Shown: positions 5,830-14,307 of the stretch, one piece after another
Layout: every line of letters starts with the position of its first letter
How positions within the stretch are numbered: position 1 is the first letter of the stretch
Source of the DNA: Streptomyces sp. R302
GTDB lineage: Bacteria; Actinomycetota; Actinomycetes; Streptomycetales; Streptomycetaceae
NCBI RefSeq assembly: GCF_012927245.1
Contig: NZ_JABBGE010000003.1
Coordinates: 310,001-374,000, forward strand
Length of the DNA: 64,000 nt
Reading direction: 5' to 3'
Translations under genes and position numbers: made by a program
The notes under the pieces: generated by a model
Seen by the model: only the letters and a program-made list of their open reading frames with translations
Databases searched by the model: none
Told to the model about the DNA's origin: nothing

Positions 5830-7872
5830 CTACAGAGCGCCGATGTTGCGCCAGAACTGGCTGGGCCAGGAGGTGTTGCAGGCGAAGGAGGACACCCCGC
5901 CGGGGTTGGCGGACAGGCACTGGCTGTTGCTCACGTTCTTCAGCTGTCGCCCGGCCGACGTGGAGGCGGCGAACTTCCAGGACTGGTTGCTCGCGCCGGT
6001 GCAGGCGGCGACGGAGGCGGTGATGGACTCGGTGAACTGGAGGCACTTGTTGGAGCCCTTGCTGACCAGCCGGAAGGTGCCGTCCCCGTTGGACCTGTAC
6101 GTCCAGGAGTAGGACGCCGACTCGGGCCTGGAGCCGCACGCTACCGAGCTGACGGTGACGGCGAACCCCTGGTCGTACTCCGCCAGGCAGTTGCCGCTCG
6201 TCCCGTTCTCCAGGGAGTACGTCCCCGAGGGCCCCGAACCGCCGCTGCCGGAGGTCGGCGGTGGCTTGGGCGCGGTCGTGGTGGGGTGGGGCGCGGTGGT
6301 GGTCGAACCGCCGGAGGTCGAACCGCCGGAGGTCGAACCGCCCGAGGTCGTACTCCCCGAGGTCGAACCTCCTGAGGTGCCCCCCGACGTGGTGGAGGAG
6401 CCCCCCGATGAGCCCCCCGAAGAGCCCCCGGACGATCCGCCGGAGGTCGACGTACCGCCCCCGCCGGTCGTCGACGAGCCGCCGCCCCCGCCCCCGCCGC
6501 CTGTGACGCTTCCGCCGCCGTCCGCGGGCGGCGGCGGGGCGCCCGGCGGCACGGAGGTCGTGGACGCCGAGGCGGACGCGGACGTGGACGCCGAGCCCGA
6601 CGGCTTCGCGGAGGTCGAGGGCTTCGCGCCGGGGACGGACGCGGACGGCTGCGACGCCGACGGGGAGATCACGGCGGTCGGCTGGGCGGAGGGGCGGCCG
6701 CCCGCGCCCGCCTTGCCGATCTCGTACGGGCCCAGGGTCAGGGTCAGGGTCGTGCCGGTGGTGATGACGACGGGCACGGCCAGCATGACCAGGCGGTTGC
6801 GCCGCTTGTGCTCCTTGCCGGACGCCTGCTTTCCGGCGAGGACGTACGCGGGGTCGGTCGCCGGGGTCTGCGGGGTCAGCGGGGCCGTGTCGACGTCCTT
6901 CGACGGGTCGGCGGCCTCCAGTTCGGCCAGGGCCTCGGCGGTCGGCGCGCCGGCGGCGAAGGCGGTCCGTTCCGCGATCCGCGCCCTGACCGCCTCGGGC
7001 CACGCGACCCCTGCCGCGCGCGCGTCCGCGTGCCCGACGAGTTCGGTGGCGGTCGGCCGGTCCGCGGGGTCCTTGGCGAGGCACGTACGGACGAGGTCGG
7101 CGAGATCGGGGTCGGTGTCCGGGAGCCGTCCGAAGTCCGGCTCGCCGTGGACGACCCGGTAGAGCAGGTCGTGCCCGGAGCCGTCCCCGAACGGCGGCCG
7201 TCCGTTGGCCGCGTACAGGACGAGGCTGCCGAGGGCGAAGACGTCCGCCGCGCCCGTCAGCACCTTGTCCGCGACGGCCTGCTCGGGCGCCATGTACGCG
7301 GGCGTCCCGATGATCATGCCGGTCTTGGTCAGCCGGCTCTGGTCGGCCGCGCGCGCCACGCCGAAGTCGATGAGCGAGAGCCCGTCCTCGGTGAGCATCA
7401 CGTTCGACGGCTTGAGGTCCCGGTGCACCATCTCCGCCGCGTGCACCGTCCGCAGCCCCGCCGCCGCCTCCCGCAGCAGCCGCCACAGGGCCTCCGCGGG
7501 CAGCGGTCCGCCGTTGAGCCGCAGCGCGTCGTTGAGCGTCACGCCCGGGATGAACTCGGTCGCGAACCACGGCGGCTTCGCCAGCCGGTCGCTCGCCAGC
7601 AGCTTGGTGCTCGCCCCACCGGGCAGCCGCGCCAGGTTGTCCAGCTCGTGCCCGAAGTGGCTGAGGAAGTCCTTGTCCTCCGCGAGCGAGGGCAGCACCC
7701 TCTTCACGGCCGCGTACGTCCCCGGGACCGCGCCCAGGTAGACACGGCCCATGCCGCCGGAGCCGAGCACTCCGAGCAGGCGGAACGCGCCGATGCGGCG
7801 CGGGTCGTCCGCGTCGAGCGGTATCGCTCCGCTCCCGGCCAAACTAGAGTCGTTTTCCAATTCCCCCTGCAT
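5830..7872 (-). CDS. Ser/Thr protein kinase, membrane-anchored, with C-terminal ricin-type lectin-like domain
   Basis: The protein has 680 residues. The N-terminal kinase domain is complete: glycine loop LGSGGMGRVYLG (36-47), Lys57, catalytic HRDLKPSN (150-157), DFG (169-171) and GTPAYMAPEQ (189-198). A single membrane helix covers about 361-381. Next comes a low-complexity Ser/Gly/Thr/Pro linker of roughly 150 residues, partly encoded by 15-bp DNA repeats. The last 130 residues resemble a ricin B-type trefoil, with repeated Q-x-W-like strands (NQSWKF, PSQFWRN) and paired cysteines (GNCLAEY, NKCLQF, SQCLSA). The orientation implies a cytoplasmic kinase and an external sugar- or glycan-binding sensor. 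The ligand and targets are unknown. PASTA repeats are absent, so this is not PknB. Confidence 0.85.
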   Translation of the reverse strand: MQGELENDSSLAGSGAIPLDADDPRRIGAFRLLGVLGSGGMGRVYLGAVPGTYAAVKRVLPSLAEDKDFLSHFGHELDNLARLPGGASTKLLASDRLAKPPWFATEFIPGVTLNDALRLNGGPLPAEALWRLLREAAAGLRTVHAAEMVHRDLKPSNVMLTEDGLSLIDFGVARAADQSRLTKTGMIIGTPAYMAPEQAVADKVLTGAADVFALGSLVLYAANGRPPFGDGSGHDLLYRVVHGEPDFGRLPDTDPDLADLVRTCLAKDPADRPTATELVGHADARAAGVAWPEAVRARIAERTAFAAGAPTAEALAELEAADPSKDVDTAPLTPQTPATDPAYVLAGKQASGKEHKRRNRLVMLAVPVVITTGTTLTLTLGPYEIGKAGAGGRPSAQPTAVISPSASQPSASVPGAKPSTSAKPSGSASTSASASASTTSVPPGAPPPPADGGGSVTGGGGGGGGSSTTGGGGTSTSGGSSGGSSGGSSGGSSTTSGGTSGGSTSGSTTSGGSTSGGSTSGGSTTTAPHPTTTAPKPPPTSGSGGSGPSGTYSLENGTSGNCLAEYDQGFAVTVSSVACGSRPESASYSWTYRSNGDGTFRLVSKGSNKCLQFTESITASVAACTGASNQSWKFAASTSAGRQLKNVSNSQCLSANPGGVSSFACNTSWPSQFWRNIGAL

Positions 7873-7981
7873 GGGCCACAGGGTAGCCCAGTGCGATGAC
7901 CATCTGAATCGCCGTCAAGGCGTTGTTACGCGGCTGTGGTTGAAGGTTCGGTGGAGGGGGCGCCAAGGGGGAGTGAACTCG

Positions 7982-8035
7982 GCGCGGCCGGGACGGTAGG
8001 CGCGGCCGGGACGGTCAGCGCGGCCGGGACGGGAG
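7982..8035. repeat. Three tandem 18-bp repeats
   Basis: GCGCGGCCGGGACGGTAG is repeated three times, with the third copy ending GGGAG. The array covers the 3' end and stop of the LuxR-type regulator and runs into the gap before the kinase gene. It is a simple local duplication; no function is evident. Confidence 0.75.
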
Positions 8036-9013
8036 CCAGCCGTGCTGGACCGCCCGTACGCCCGCCTCGAACCGGCTGCGCGCGCCGAGGCGCTCCATCA
8101 GGTCCGTGGCGATCCGCCGGGCCGTGCGCTGCGAGACCCCGAGCCGCTTGGCGATCGCCTCGTCCGTGTAGCCCTCGGAGAGCAGCTGGACGGTGGTCGC
8201 CTCCGGCCCCGTCAGCCCCTGCGGGTTGCGCGCACCCGCCTCGCCCAGCGGCTGCGCGGCCGCCCAGGTCGTCTCGAAGAGCGCGCACAGCGCGGTGAGC
8301 GTGCCCTGCCCGGTGAGGACCACGGCGCCGGCGGCGGTGTCGTCGCTGTCGACCGGGATGACGGCGGTCGAGCGGTCCGTGATGATCATGCGGGTCGGCA
8401 GCACGGGCACGGTCCGGATCTGCGCGCCGCGCTCCGACAGCCAGGAGACGTACTCGACGGTGTGCGGGCTGTTGCGCGCGCTGTCGAGGTAGATGGTCCG
8501 CATCCGGATGCCGCGGTCGAGGAGCGCCTCGTTGAGCGGGCGGGCCGCCGCTATGGACTCCGGGGTGTGCGCCCCGTCGGGGGCGAAGGTCATCACCTCG
8601 GTGGTCATCTCACGGGTGAGCCGGGTCAGGGTCTCGCGGATCCGGTCGAGCCCGACGAGCTGCTCCACGCCCGGACTCGGCGACTGGGGCCGCAGGTCGG
8701 CGAACTCGGCGATCAGCCGGGCGGCGGCGGCCCGCGAGGTCTCCACCCGCTGCTGCTGGGCGGCGAGTTCGGCGTGCTGGCGGGCGAGCAGGATCTCCAT
8801 CCCGATGTCCGGCGAGACGGCCCGGAGTCCGCCCTCCCGCTCGGCGGAGGGCTGGACGAGCGCGAGCTCGCTCAGCAGGTCCAGGGCGTCCCGCACCTGC
8901 TCCTCGGTCTGTCCCGCGGCCCCGGCGAGGGCGGCCACACCGGCCCGCGGCTCCGCCAGCATCGCGCGATAGACGGCCTCCGCGCACGCGTCGAGACCCA
9001 GTACAGCCAGCAT
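8015..9013 (-). CDS. LuxR-type regulator with TrmB-like N-terminal region
   Basis: The 332-residue protein ends in a LuxR/GerE-type helix-turn-helix (267-328: LTGPEATTVQLLSEGYTDEAIAKRLGVSQRTARRI). Its N-terminus resembles a TrmB-like winged-helix segment (LGLDACAEAVYRAML, then a DALDLLSELALV helix). A middle region (PRMIITDRSTAVIPVD-like) resembles the phospholipase-D-like sensor fold of TrmB proteins. This architecture is common in Streptomyces orphan regulators. It is divergent from a hypothetical gene and a short secreted peptide gene at 9728. The effector and targets are unknown. Confidence 0.8.
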   Translation of the reverse strand: MLAVLGLDACAEAVYRAMLAEPRAGVAALAGAAGQTEEQVRDALDLLSELALVQPSAEREGGLRAVSPDIGMEILLARQHAELAAQQQRVETSRAAAARLIAEFADLRPQSPSPGVEQLVGLDRIRETLTRLTREMTTEVMTFAPDGAHTPESIAAARPLNEALLDRGIRMRTIYLDSARNSPHTVEYVSWLSERGAQIRTVPVLPTRMIITDRSTAVIPVDSDDTAAGAVVLTGQGTLTALCALFETTWAAAQPLGEAGARNPQGLTGPEATTVQLLSEGYTDEAIAKRLGVSQRTARRIATDLMERLGARSRFEAGVRAVQHGWLPSRPR

Positions 9014-9185
9014 CCTCAGCCCCCCCGAGAGACTTCATCAGCAACCTGTTCAAGCCACGTGATCATGCCATAGCGGATCTCCGAGTGGCATGGTCGGGAG
9101 GCGGGTTGGACGGAAGGGGCCAGGGCCGGAAGGGGCCTCTGGTCAGCGGTATCGCCGGGCGTCCCGCCCTGTTTGGCTCATAGGT

Positions 9186-9599
9186 ATGTACCTCGTCCAC
9201 GCCCGCATGGCCGCCCCCGGCGGCGGCGCCACCGCCCTGCCCTCCCGCGCCCGCGTCCGCGCGCTCGTCCTCGGCCGGGCCCGGCCCGAGGAGCGCGTCG
9301 AGCACGTCGCCGTCCACCCGCACGCGCTGCCCCACCCCGTCCTCGGCTTCTACGTCCTGGCGGACCGGCTCGCCGAGGCGGAGGCGACGGCCCGCGCCGT
9401 GTGCCGGCGCGTCCTGCGCGACTGCCCCGAGTTCGACGGCTGGTCCCTCCTGGAGGCCGAGGTCCCGCTGATGGCACCCCTCCTCGAACGGGAGCTGTCC
9501 CTTTCCGGCCCCGGACCCCGGGTGCTGGACGGAAAGGTCCAAGGCCCTTTCGGGCCACCCGGAACCCCTTCCGGCGGCTCTGACCAGCGACGAAAGTAG
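9186..9599 (+). CDS. Hypothetical protein
   Basis: This 137-residue protein has a compact N-terminal two thirds (MYLVHARMAAPGGGA, then EHVAVHPHALPHPVLGFYVLADRLAEAEATA). A low-complexity C-terminal tail rich in Gly and Pro (about 100-137) follows. No signal peptide, membrane helix or known catalytic motif is visible. I recognise the pattern only as a short conserved actinobacterial protein. The ATG at 9186 has GG-rich sequence upstream but no clear ribosome-binding site. Strong third-position G/C supports coding. It lies between the LuxR-type regulator and the small secreted peptide. Confidence 0.6.
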   Translation: MYLVHARMAAPGGGATALPSRARVRALVLGRARPEERVEHVAVHPHALPHPVLGFYVLADRLAEAEATARAVCRRVLRDCPEFDGWSLLEAEVPLMAPLLERELSLSGPGPRVLDGKVQGPFGPPGTPSGGSDQRRK

Positions 9600-9727
9600 T
9601 GATCGCCGGAAGGGACACCGACCGGCGGGGCAGGAGCCGAAAGCGCGTCACCGCGGGATGCGACCGGTTCGGGCCACACACCTGGACATCCGTCCGGGTG
9701 CACCGACACCCAGAAGAGGACTTCGCC

Positions 9728-9904
9728 ATGATCCGCACCCGTCTCGCCCTGGCCGCCGCGGTCGCCACCCTCGCCCTCGCCGCCCCCGCCGCCGCCCTGG
9801 CCGCGGACCTCACCGCCGGCCCGGCCACCCCGCACGTCTCGGCCGCGGCGCTCCCCGGCGACGGCTCGGTCATCGACACGACCGACGACATGATCTGGCA
9901 GTAA
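9728..9904 (+). CDS. Small secreted peptide (58 aa)
   Basis: A textbook signal peptide (MIRTRLALAAAVATLALAA, cleavage predicted near ALA-AD at 26-27) is followed by a mature peptide of about 33 residues ending DTTDDMIWQ. There are no cysteines and no enzyme motif. AGAGGA lies upstream of the ATG. The acidic, tryptophan-containing C-terminus and the nearby orphan LuxR/TrmB-like regulator suggest an extracellular signalling or accessory peptide. That role is inference only. It is too short for a secure family assignment. Confidence 0.65.
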   Translation: MIRTRLALAAAVATLALAAPAAALAADLTAGPATPHVSAAALPGDGSVIDTTDDMIWQ

Positions 9905-10068
9905 GCCCCCCCCTGGGCACCGGCCCTTTTCGGTCACCGGCCTCGCCCCTCTCCCGCCCGTCGGCGTCGTCTCCCGACCGCTGCTCCTGCAGGGCAGCAG
10001 TCGTACGGACCGCGTGCGGGCCCCACCGAAAACCTTCCTCCGCAGGACCCTTACCCGAAGGATCTGAC

Positions 10069-11418
10069 ATGTCCATGTCTTCCCGCACCCGTCGTACCCT
10101 CTCCGGCACCGGCGTCATCCTCGCCGCCATGGGCTGCACCCTGAGCCTCGCCACCGCCCCGGCCTTCGCCGACACCACCTCCCAGGCCGCCGCCCTGGCC
10201 CGGGCCCAGCTCGGCGACCACGCCTGCTCGACCAACTCCCTCGGCGGCACCGGCTTCATGACGAGCTGCAACACGTCCACGGGGTACGAAGCGGAGCCCT
10301 GGTGCGCCGACTTCGTGAAGTGGGTCTGGAAGAACTCGGACTTCAACGTCAACGGCACGACCGCCGCGGCCTCCTCCTTCTACTCCTACGGCCAGACGAA
10401 CGGCACGCTGCACACCTCGTCCTCGTACCAGCCGCAGGTCGGCGACGCCGTGGTCTTCAACTACTCGAACGGCTGGGCCCAGCACGTCGGCATGGTCACC
10501 GCCGTCAACGCGGACGGCTCGATCCTCACCACCCACGGCAACTGGAGCGACAAGGTCGCCGACGTCGCGGTGAGCGCCTCGCAGAAGCAGGTCGGCGACA
10601 CGCCGAGCGGCATCGGCCAGCGCATCAGCGCCTACATCTCCCCGGTCGGCGCGACCCCCGCCTCGTACAGCAAGGGCGACCGCGACTTCACCGGTGACCT
10701 CAACGACGACCTGCTCGGCGTGAGCGCGAGCGACGGCAAGCTGCGGATGTACGCGGGCAACGGCGACGGCGCGTTCGCCTCGCACGAGGTCGGCCCGGGC
10801 TGGGGCGCGATGGACAAGGTGAAGGCGGCCGACTTCAACAACGACGGCGACGCCGACCTGGTCGCCCGTGCGTCCGCCACCGGCGAGCTCCACCTCTACC
10901 TCGGCAACGGCAACGGCGGCTTCAAGTCCCACACCGTCATCGGCACCGGCTGGAACGCGATGGAGGACTTCGTCGCCGGCGACTTCACGGGCGACGGCAA
11001 GGCCGACATCGCCGCCGTCCGCAAGGACGACGCCACCCTGCGCCTCTACTCCGGCACCGGCACGGACGTCACCTACACCAAGCAGATCGGCTCCGGCTGG
11101 TCGGGCATGTCGAAGCTCGCCGCCGGTGACTTCAACGGCGACGGCCGCGCGGACCTCGTCGCCCAGGTCGACGCCACGGCCAACCTCAACCTGTACGTCG
11201 GTACGTCCACCGGCGTCGCCCCCGCCATCCAGATCGGCCAGAACTGGAGCGGCATCGGCAAGCTCACCCTCGCCGACATCGACAGCGACGGCCGCGCCGA
11301 CGTCGTCGCCACCATCGCCTCCTCCGGCGACCTCTACCTCTACAAGAGCCAGAGCAACAGCCTGAAGGCGGGCGTCAAGGTCGGCCAGGGCTGGGGCGGC
11401 ATGAGCCACCTCATCTAA
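10069..11418 (+). CDS. Secreted CHAP-domain amidase/endopeptidase with FG-GAP repeats
   Basis: The protein has 449 residues. A signal peptide ends near PAFA-DT (34-35). The CHAP domain carries Cys79 in [12 protein letters not shown] and His139 in [10 protein letters not shown], the expected catalytic pair for cleaving peptidoglycan peptides. From about residue 205 to the end are five FG-GAP/VCBS units with calcium-loop motifs such as [27 protein letters not shown] and DIDSDGRAD. These form a propeller-like binding module. The start has AAGGA upstream. The FG-GAP half is almost identical at DNA level to that of the next gene. It acts in the cell wall or medium. Confidence 0.9.
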   Translation: MSMSSRTRRTLSGTGVILAAMGCTLSLATAPAFADTTSQAAALARAQLGDHACSTNSLGGTGFMTSCNTSTGYEAEPWCADFVKWVWKNSDFNVNGTTAAASSFYSYGQTNGTLHTSSSYQPQVGDAVVFNYSNGWAQHVGMVTAVNADGSILTTHGNWSDKVADVAVSASQKQVGDTPSGIGQRISAYISPVGATPASYSKGDRDFTGDLNDDLLGVSASDGKLRMYAGNGDGAFASHEVGPGWGAMDKVKAADFNNDGDADLVARASATGELHLYLGNGNGGFKSHTVIGTGWNAMEDFVAGDFTGDGKADIAAVRKDDATLRLYSGTGTDVTYTKQIGSGWSGMSKLAAGDFNGDGRADLVAQVDATANLNLYVGTSTGVAPAIQIGQNWSGIGKLTLADIDSDGRADVVATIASSGDLYLYKSQSNSLKAGVKVGQGWGGMSHLI

Positions 11419-11432
11419 GCGGCACCGAAACC

Positions 11433-11468
11433 CCGGGGCCCGTCCCTCCCTCCGAGGACGGGCCCCGG
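11433..11468. terminator. GC-rich hairpin after the CHAP gene
   Basis: CCGGGGCCCGTCC and GGACGGGCCCCGG form a perfect 13-bp stem with a 10-nt loop, starting 15 bp after the CHAP gene stop. There is no T-run, as is common for Streptomyces terminators. It separates the CHAP gene from the Rpf-type gene. Confidence 0.65.
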
Positions 11469-11513
11469 CCCCTGCCCCCCGACCCAGCCCCTCCCCTCGA
11501 ATCGAAGGCCACC

Positions 11514-12641
11514 ATGTCGCTCGCCGCCGCCCCTCGCCGCTCCGCCGCCGCAACCCTCCTCGCCGCCGTCGCCCTCGGACTCCTCTCCGCTCCCTCCGCC
11601 TCGGCCGCCTCCGTCGCCACCTGGGACAAGGTCGCCCAGTGCGAGAGCGGCGGCAACTGGTCCATCAACACCGGCAACGGCTACTACGGCGGCCTCCAGT
11701 TCGCCAAGTCCACCTGGGACGGCTTCGGCGGCGGCGCCTACGCCTCCTACCCCCACCAGGCGTCCAAGAAGGAACAGATCCTCATCGCCGAGAAGGTCCT
11801 CGCCGTCCAGGGCCCCGGCGCCTGGCCCACCTGCGGCGCCGCCGCCGGCCTCGGCACCGACCACGCCGACCCGTACCCGGCCCAGCCCGCCGTCCAGCGC
11901 GACCACGACTTCACCGGCGACGGCAACGACGACCTGCTCGGCGTGAGCGCGAGCGACGGCAAGCTGCGGATGTACGCGGGCAACGGCGCGGGCGGCTTCG
12001 CCTCGCACGAGGTCGGCCCGGGCTGGGGCGCTATGGACAAGGTGAAGGCGGCCGACTTCAACAACGACGGCGACGCCGACCTGGTCGCCCGTGCGTCCGC
12101 CACCGGCGAGCTCCACCTCTACCTCGGCAACGGCGGCGGCGGCTTCAAGTCCCACACCGTCATCGGCACCGGCTGGAACACGATGGAGGACTTCGTCGCC
12201 GGCGACTTCACGGGCGACGGCAAGGCCGACATCGCCGCGGTCCGCAAGGACGACGCCACCCTGCGCCTCTACTCCGGCACCGGCACGGACGTCACGTACA
12301 CCAAGCAGATCGGCTCCGGCTGGTCGGGCATGTCGAAGCTCGCCGCCGGTGACTTCAACGGCGACGGCCGCGCGGACCTGGTCGCCCAGGTCGACGCCAC
12401 GGCCAACCTCAACCTGTACGTCGGTACGTCCACCGGCGTCGCCCCCGCCATCCAGATCGGCCAGAACTGGAGCGGCATCGGCAAGCTCACCCTCGCCGAC
12501 ATCGACAGCGACGGCCGCGCCGACGTCGTCGCCACCATCGCGAGCTCGGGCGACCTGTACCACTACGCCAGCATGAGCAACAGCCTCAAGTCCGGCGTCA
12601 AGATCGGCCAGGGCTGGGGCGGCATGACCCACCTCGCCTGA
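11514..12641 (+). CDS. Secreted resuscitation-promoting-factor-type transglycosylase with FG-GAP repeats
   Basis: The protein has 375 residues. A signal peptide ends near ASA-AS (31-32). The Rpf/transglycosylase domain covers about 35-110: [18 protein letters not shown] carries the catalytic Glu44, followed by [17 protein letters not shown] and a closing Cys in WPTCG. Rpf enzymes cut peptidoglycan glycan strands and support spore germination and growth. Five FG-GAP units follow, nearly identical to those of the upstream CHAP protein. Two different wall-cutting enzymes thus share one targeting module. The start ATG is supported by the signal peptide. Confidence 0.9.
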   Translation: MSLAAAPRRSAAATLLAAVALGLLSAPSASAASVATWDKVAQCESGGNWSINTGNGYYGGLQFAKSTWDGFGGGAYASYPHQASKKEQILIAEKVLAVQGPGAWPTCGAAAGLGTDHADPYPAQPAVQRDHDFTGDGNDDLLGVSASDGKLRMYAGNGAGGFASHEVGPGWGAMDKVKAADFNNDGDADLVARASATGELHLYLGNGGGGFKSHTVIGTGWNTMEDFVAGDFTGDGKADIAAVRKDDATLRLYSGTGTDVTYTKQIGSGWSGMSKLAAGDFNGDGRADLVAQVDATANLNLYVGTSTGVAPAIQIGQNWSGIGKLTLADIDSDGRADVVATIASSGDLYHYASMSNSLKSGVKIGQGWGGMTHLA

Positions 12642-12656
12642 CCCGTACGTACGAGA

Positions 12657-12685
12657 CCGCCCGGCCTGTCACCCAGGCCGGGCGG
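12657..12685. terminator. Bidirectional hairpin between convergent genes
   Basis: CCGCCCGGCCTG and CAGGCCGGGCGG form a perfect 12-bp stem with a TCACC loop. It lies between the convergent Rpf-type gene and the DUF397 gene and can serve both strands. Confidence 0.75.
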
Positions 12686-12690
12686 CTCCG

Positions 12691-12936
12691 TCATGCCCGC
12701 CCGGCCGCCCCCACGAACGCGGCCCACGCCGCCGGGGCGACGGCGAGCTGGGGGCCGTGGGGGACCTTGGAGTCACGGACGTGGATGAGGGTGGGGTGAG
12801 CGGCGACCTCGACACAGTTGCCGCCTTCACCGCTGCTGTAGCTGGACTTGCGCCAGTCATAGGCGACTTCGATGCAGTTGCCGCCCTCGGGGCCGCTGTA
12901 GCTGCTCTTGAACCAGGCAAGATCCGCGGTGCTCAT
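12691..12936 (-). CDS. DUF397 domain protein
   Basis: This 81-residue protein has two successive copies of the DUF397 core: WFKSSYSGPEGGNCIEVA (8-25) and WRKSSYSSGEGGNCVEVA (28-45). The family's C-terminal strand with HVRDSKVP follows. DUF397 proteins (BldB/WhiJ-associated) are small partners of XRE regulators in Streptomyces development and antibiotic control. Its start overlaps the stop of the XRE gene as ATGA, so the two form one unit. The exact role is unknown. Confidence 0.9.
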   Translation of the reverse strand: MSTADLAWFKSSYSGPEGGNCIEVAYDWRKSSYSSGEGGNCVEVAAHPTLIHVRDSKVPHGPQLAVAPAAWAAFVGAAGRA

Positions 12937-13796
12937 CGTTCTCCCAGCAGTTTCTCGATCCAGGTCAGGGACTCCCGCTTGGTGAGTGCCTGTGAGCGCA
13001 GGATTCCATAACGCTCCGAGTGCTGGCGAACCTCTTCTGGGTCGGTGATCAGCCGCGGGTGCCCGTAGAGCTCGGTGTACGCGACCTCGCGCCGCCCCGG
13101 GGGCGTCAGCAGCGTGAACGCCCCGCCCAGGTAGGGGTGCTCCTCGCTGTCGAGCGGCAGAATCTGGAGTTCGACAGTCCGGCGCTGGCCGATCTCCAGG
13201 ATGCGCTGCAACTGTTCACGATGGATCTCCCGCCCGCCGAAGGGGCGGAGTAGGACGGCCGCCTCCAGGAGGAAGGTGAGGGTCGGTGCGGGCCAGCGCT
13301 CGAAGAGCGTCTGGCGCGAGATCCGGTCGGCAAGCCGTTTCTCGATGGTCTGCTCGTCCAGCATCGGGCGGCTGCGCTCGAACAGTGACCGCGCGTACGC
13401 GGGCGTCTGAAGAACGCCCGGCACCGCCTGCACCTCGTAATAGTGCGCAGCCAGCGCCCGCGCCTCCTCCTTCGCGAAGCTCTGGAACCAGTCCGGATGC
13501 CGCACCCGCGCCCGGGACAGGGCCTTCTCGGTGTCCTCGACCGCCGCCGTCAGCACCCCCGTACCCCCCAGCGCGCCGTCCGCCAGCAGCAGGAAGTCCG
13601 GCTGCGGGGTCCGTACGCCGCGCTCGATCGCGGAGATCAGGTCCTCGCTGCAGTGCGTGATCGTGGCGAGCTGTGCCTGGCTCAGGCCCGCGTTCGTGCG
13701 CAGGACCTTGATGATCTTCCCCAGCGCCTTGAACAAGTGCGCCGTACCGTCTACTTCGGAGGGCTTCTCCGGCCGCTCCTCGTGTTTCCCCGACAT
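12933..13796 (-). CDS. XRE-family regulator with DUF5753 ligand-like domain (WhiJ-type)
   Basis: The protein has 287 residues. A helix-turn-helix lies at about 24-66 (LGKIIKVLRTNAGLSQAQLATITHCSEDLISAIERG). A long DUF5753-type domain from about 100 to the end includes YYEVQAVPGVLQTPAYARSLF and LQILPLDSEEHPYLGGAFTLL. This architecture is the Streptomyces WhiJ/Scr1-like class. It normally sits with a DUF397 gene and an anti-sigma-like ATPase, and both are present here. It is probably a developmental or antibiotic repressor, likely autoregulated from the short divergent gap to the ATPase gene. The effector is unknown. Confidence 0.9.
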   Translation of the reverse strand: MSGKHEERPEKPSEVDGTAHLFKALGKIIKVLRTNAGLSQAQLATITHCSEDLISAIERGVRTPQPDFLLLADGALGGTGVLTAAVEDTEKALSRARVRHPDWFQSFAKEEARALAAHYYEVQAVPGVLQTPAYARSLFERSRPMLDEQTIEKRLADRISRQTLFERWPAPTLTFLLEAAVLLRPFGGREIHREQLQRILEIGQRRTVELQILPLDSEEHPYLGGAFTLLTPPGRREVAYTELYGHPRLITDPEEVRQHSERYGILRSQALTKRESLTWIEKLLGER

Positions 13797-13887
13797 CCGT
13801 ACCGCCCTCTTGGCGTACCCGTACAGTTACCCAGCGTCGTGGCGTCGCTGCTGTTCAGCGTAGGTCGCGGGCCCCACTCTCGGAGTC

Positions 13888-14304
13888 ATGAAGCCCGAAA
13901 TCACCACTCCAACAAGTGAGTACGCGCCGGAGTTCGCGCTCCGTCTGACACCCACGCCCCGGGGCGCGCGCCTGGCCCGGCTGCTGGCGGCGCACCAGTT
14001 GCGGGCGTGGGGGGTGGCGGGGGCCGCGGCGGAGGCGGCGGAGCTGGTGGTGGCCGAGCTCGCGAACAACGCGGTGCAGCACGGGCGGGTGCCCGGGCGG
14101 GACTTCGAGCTGCGGATGGAGCGGGAGGGCGGGCACGTACGGGTGGAGCTGTCGGACGCGCGCGGCGAGTGCCGGCCGTTACCGTCCGCCGAGCCCGACG
14201 AGGGCGGCTACGGGCTGCTGCTCGTGGCCACCCTCGCGACGGACTGGGGCGTCAGGGACCGCACGGTCGGCAAGACGGTCTGGGCGATCGTCCCGCGTCG
14301 GTAG
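13888..14304 (+). CDS. ATP-binding protein, RsbW-like anti-sigma kinase fold
   Basis: The protein has 138 residues and the HATPase_c Bergerat fold: N-box ELVVAELANNAVQHG (about 51-65), G1-box region VELSDARGE and G2-box GGYGLLLVATLA. It has the size of stand-alone RsbW/SpoIIAB-like proteins, of which Streptomyces has dozens. Such proteins phosphorylate or sequester sigma-factor regulators. Divergence from the XRE/DUF397 pair completes the typical three-gene module. The target is unknown. Confidence 0.85.
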   Translation: MKPEITTPTSEYAPEFALRLTPTPRGARLARLLAAHQLRAWGVAGAAAEAAELVVAELANNAVQHGRVPGRDFELRMEREGGHVRVELSDARGECRPLPSAEPDEGGYGLLLVATLATDWGVRDRTVGKTVWAIVPRR

Positions 14305-14307
14305 GGG

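Noticed and set aside
9905..9945. Terminator after the small secreted peptide gene
   Set aside because: Only short, interrupted pairing (CACCGG/CCGGTG-like) was found, which is too weak to call.
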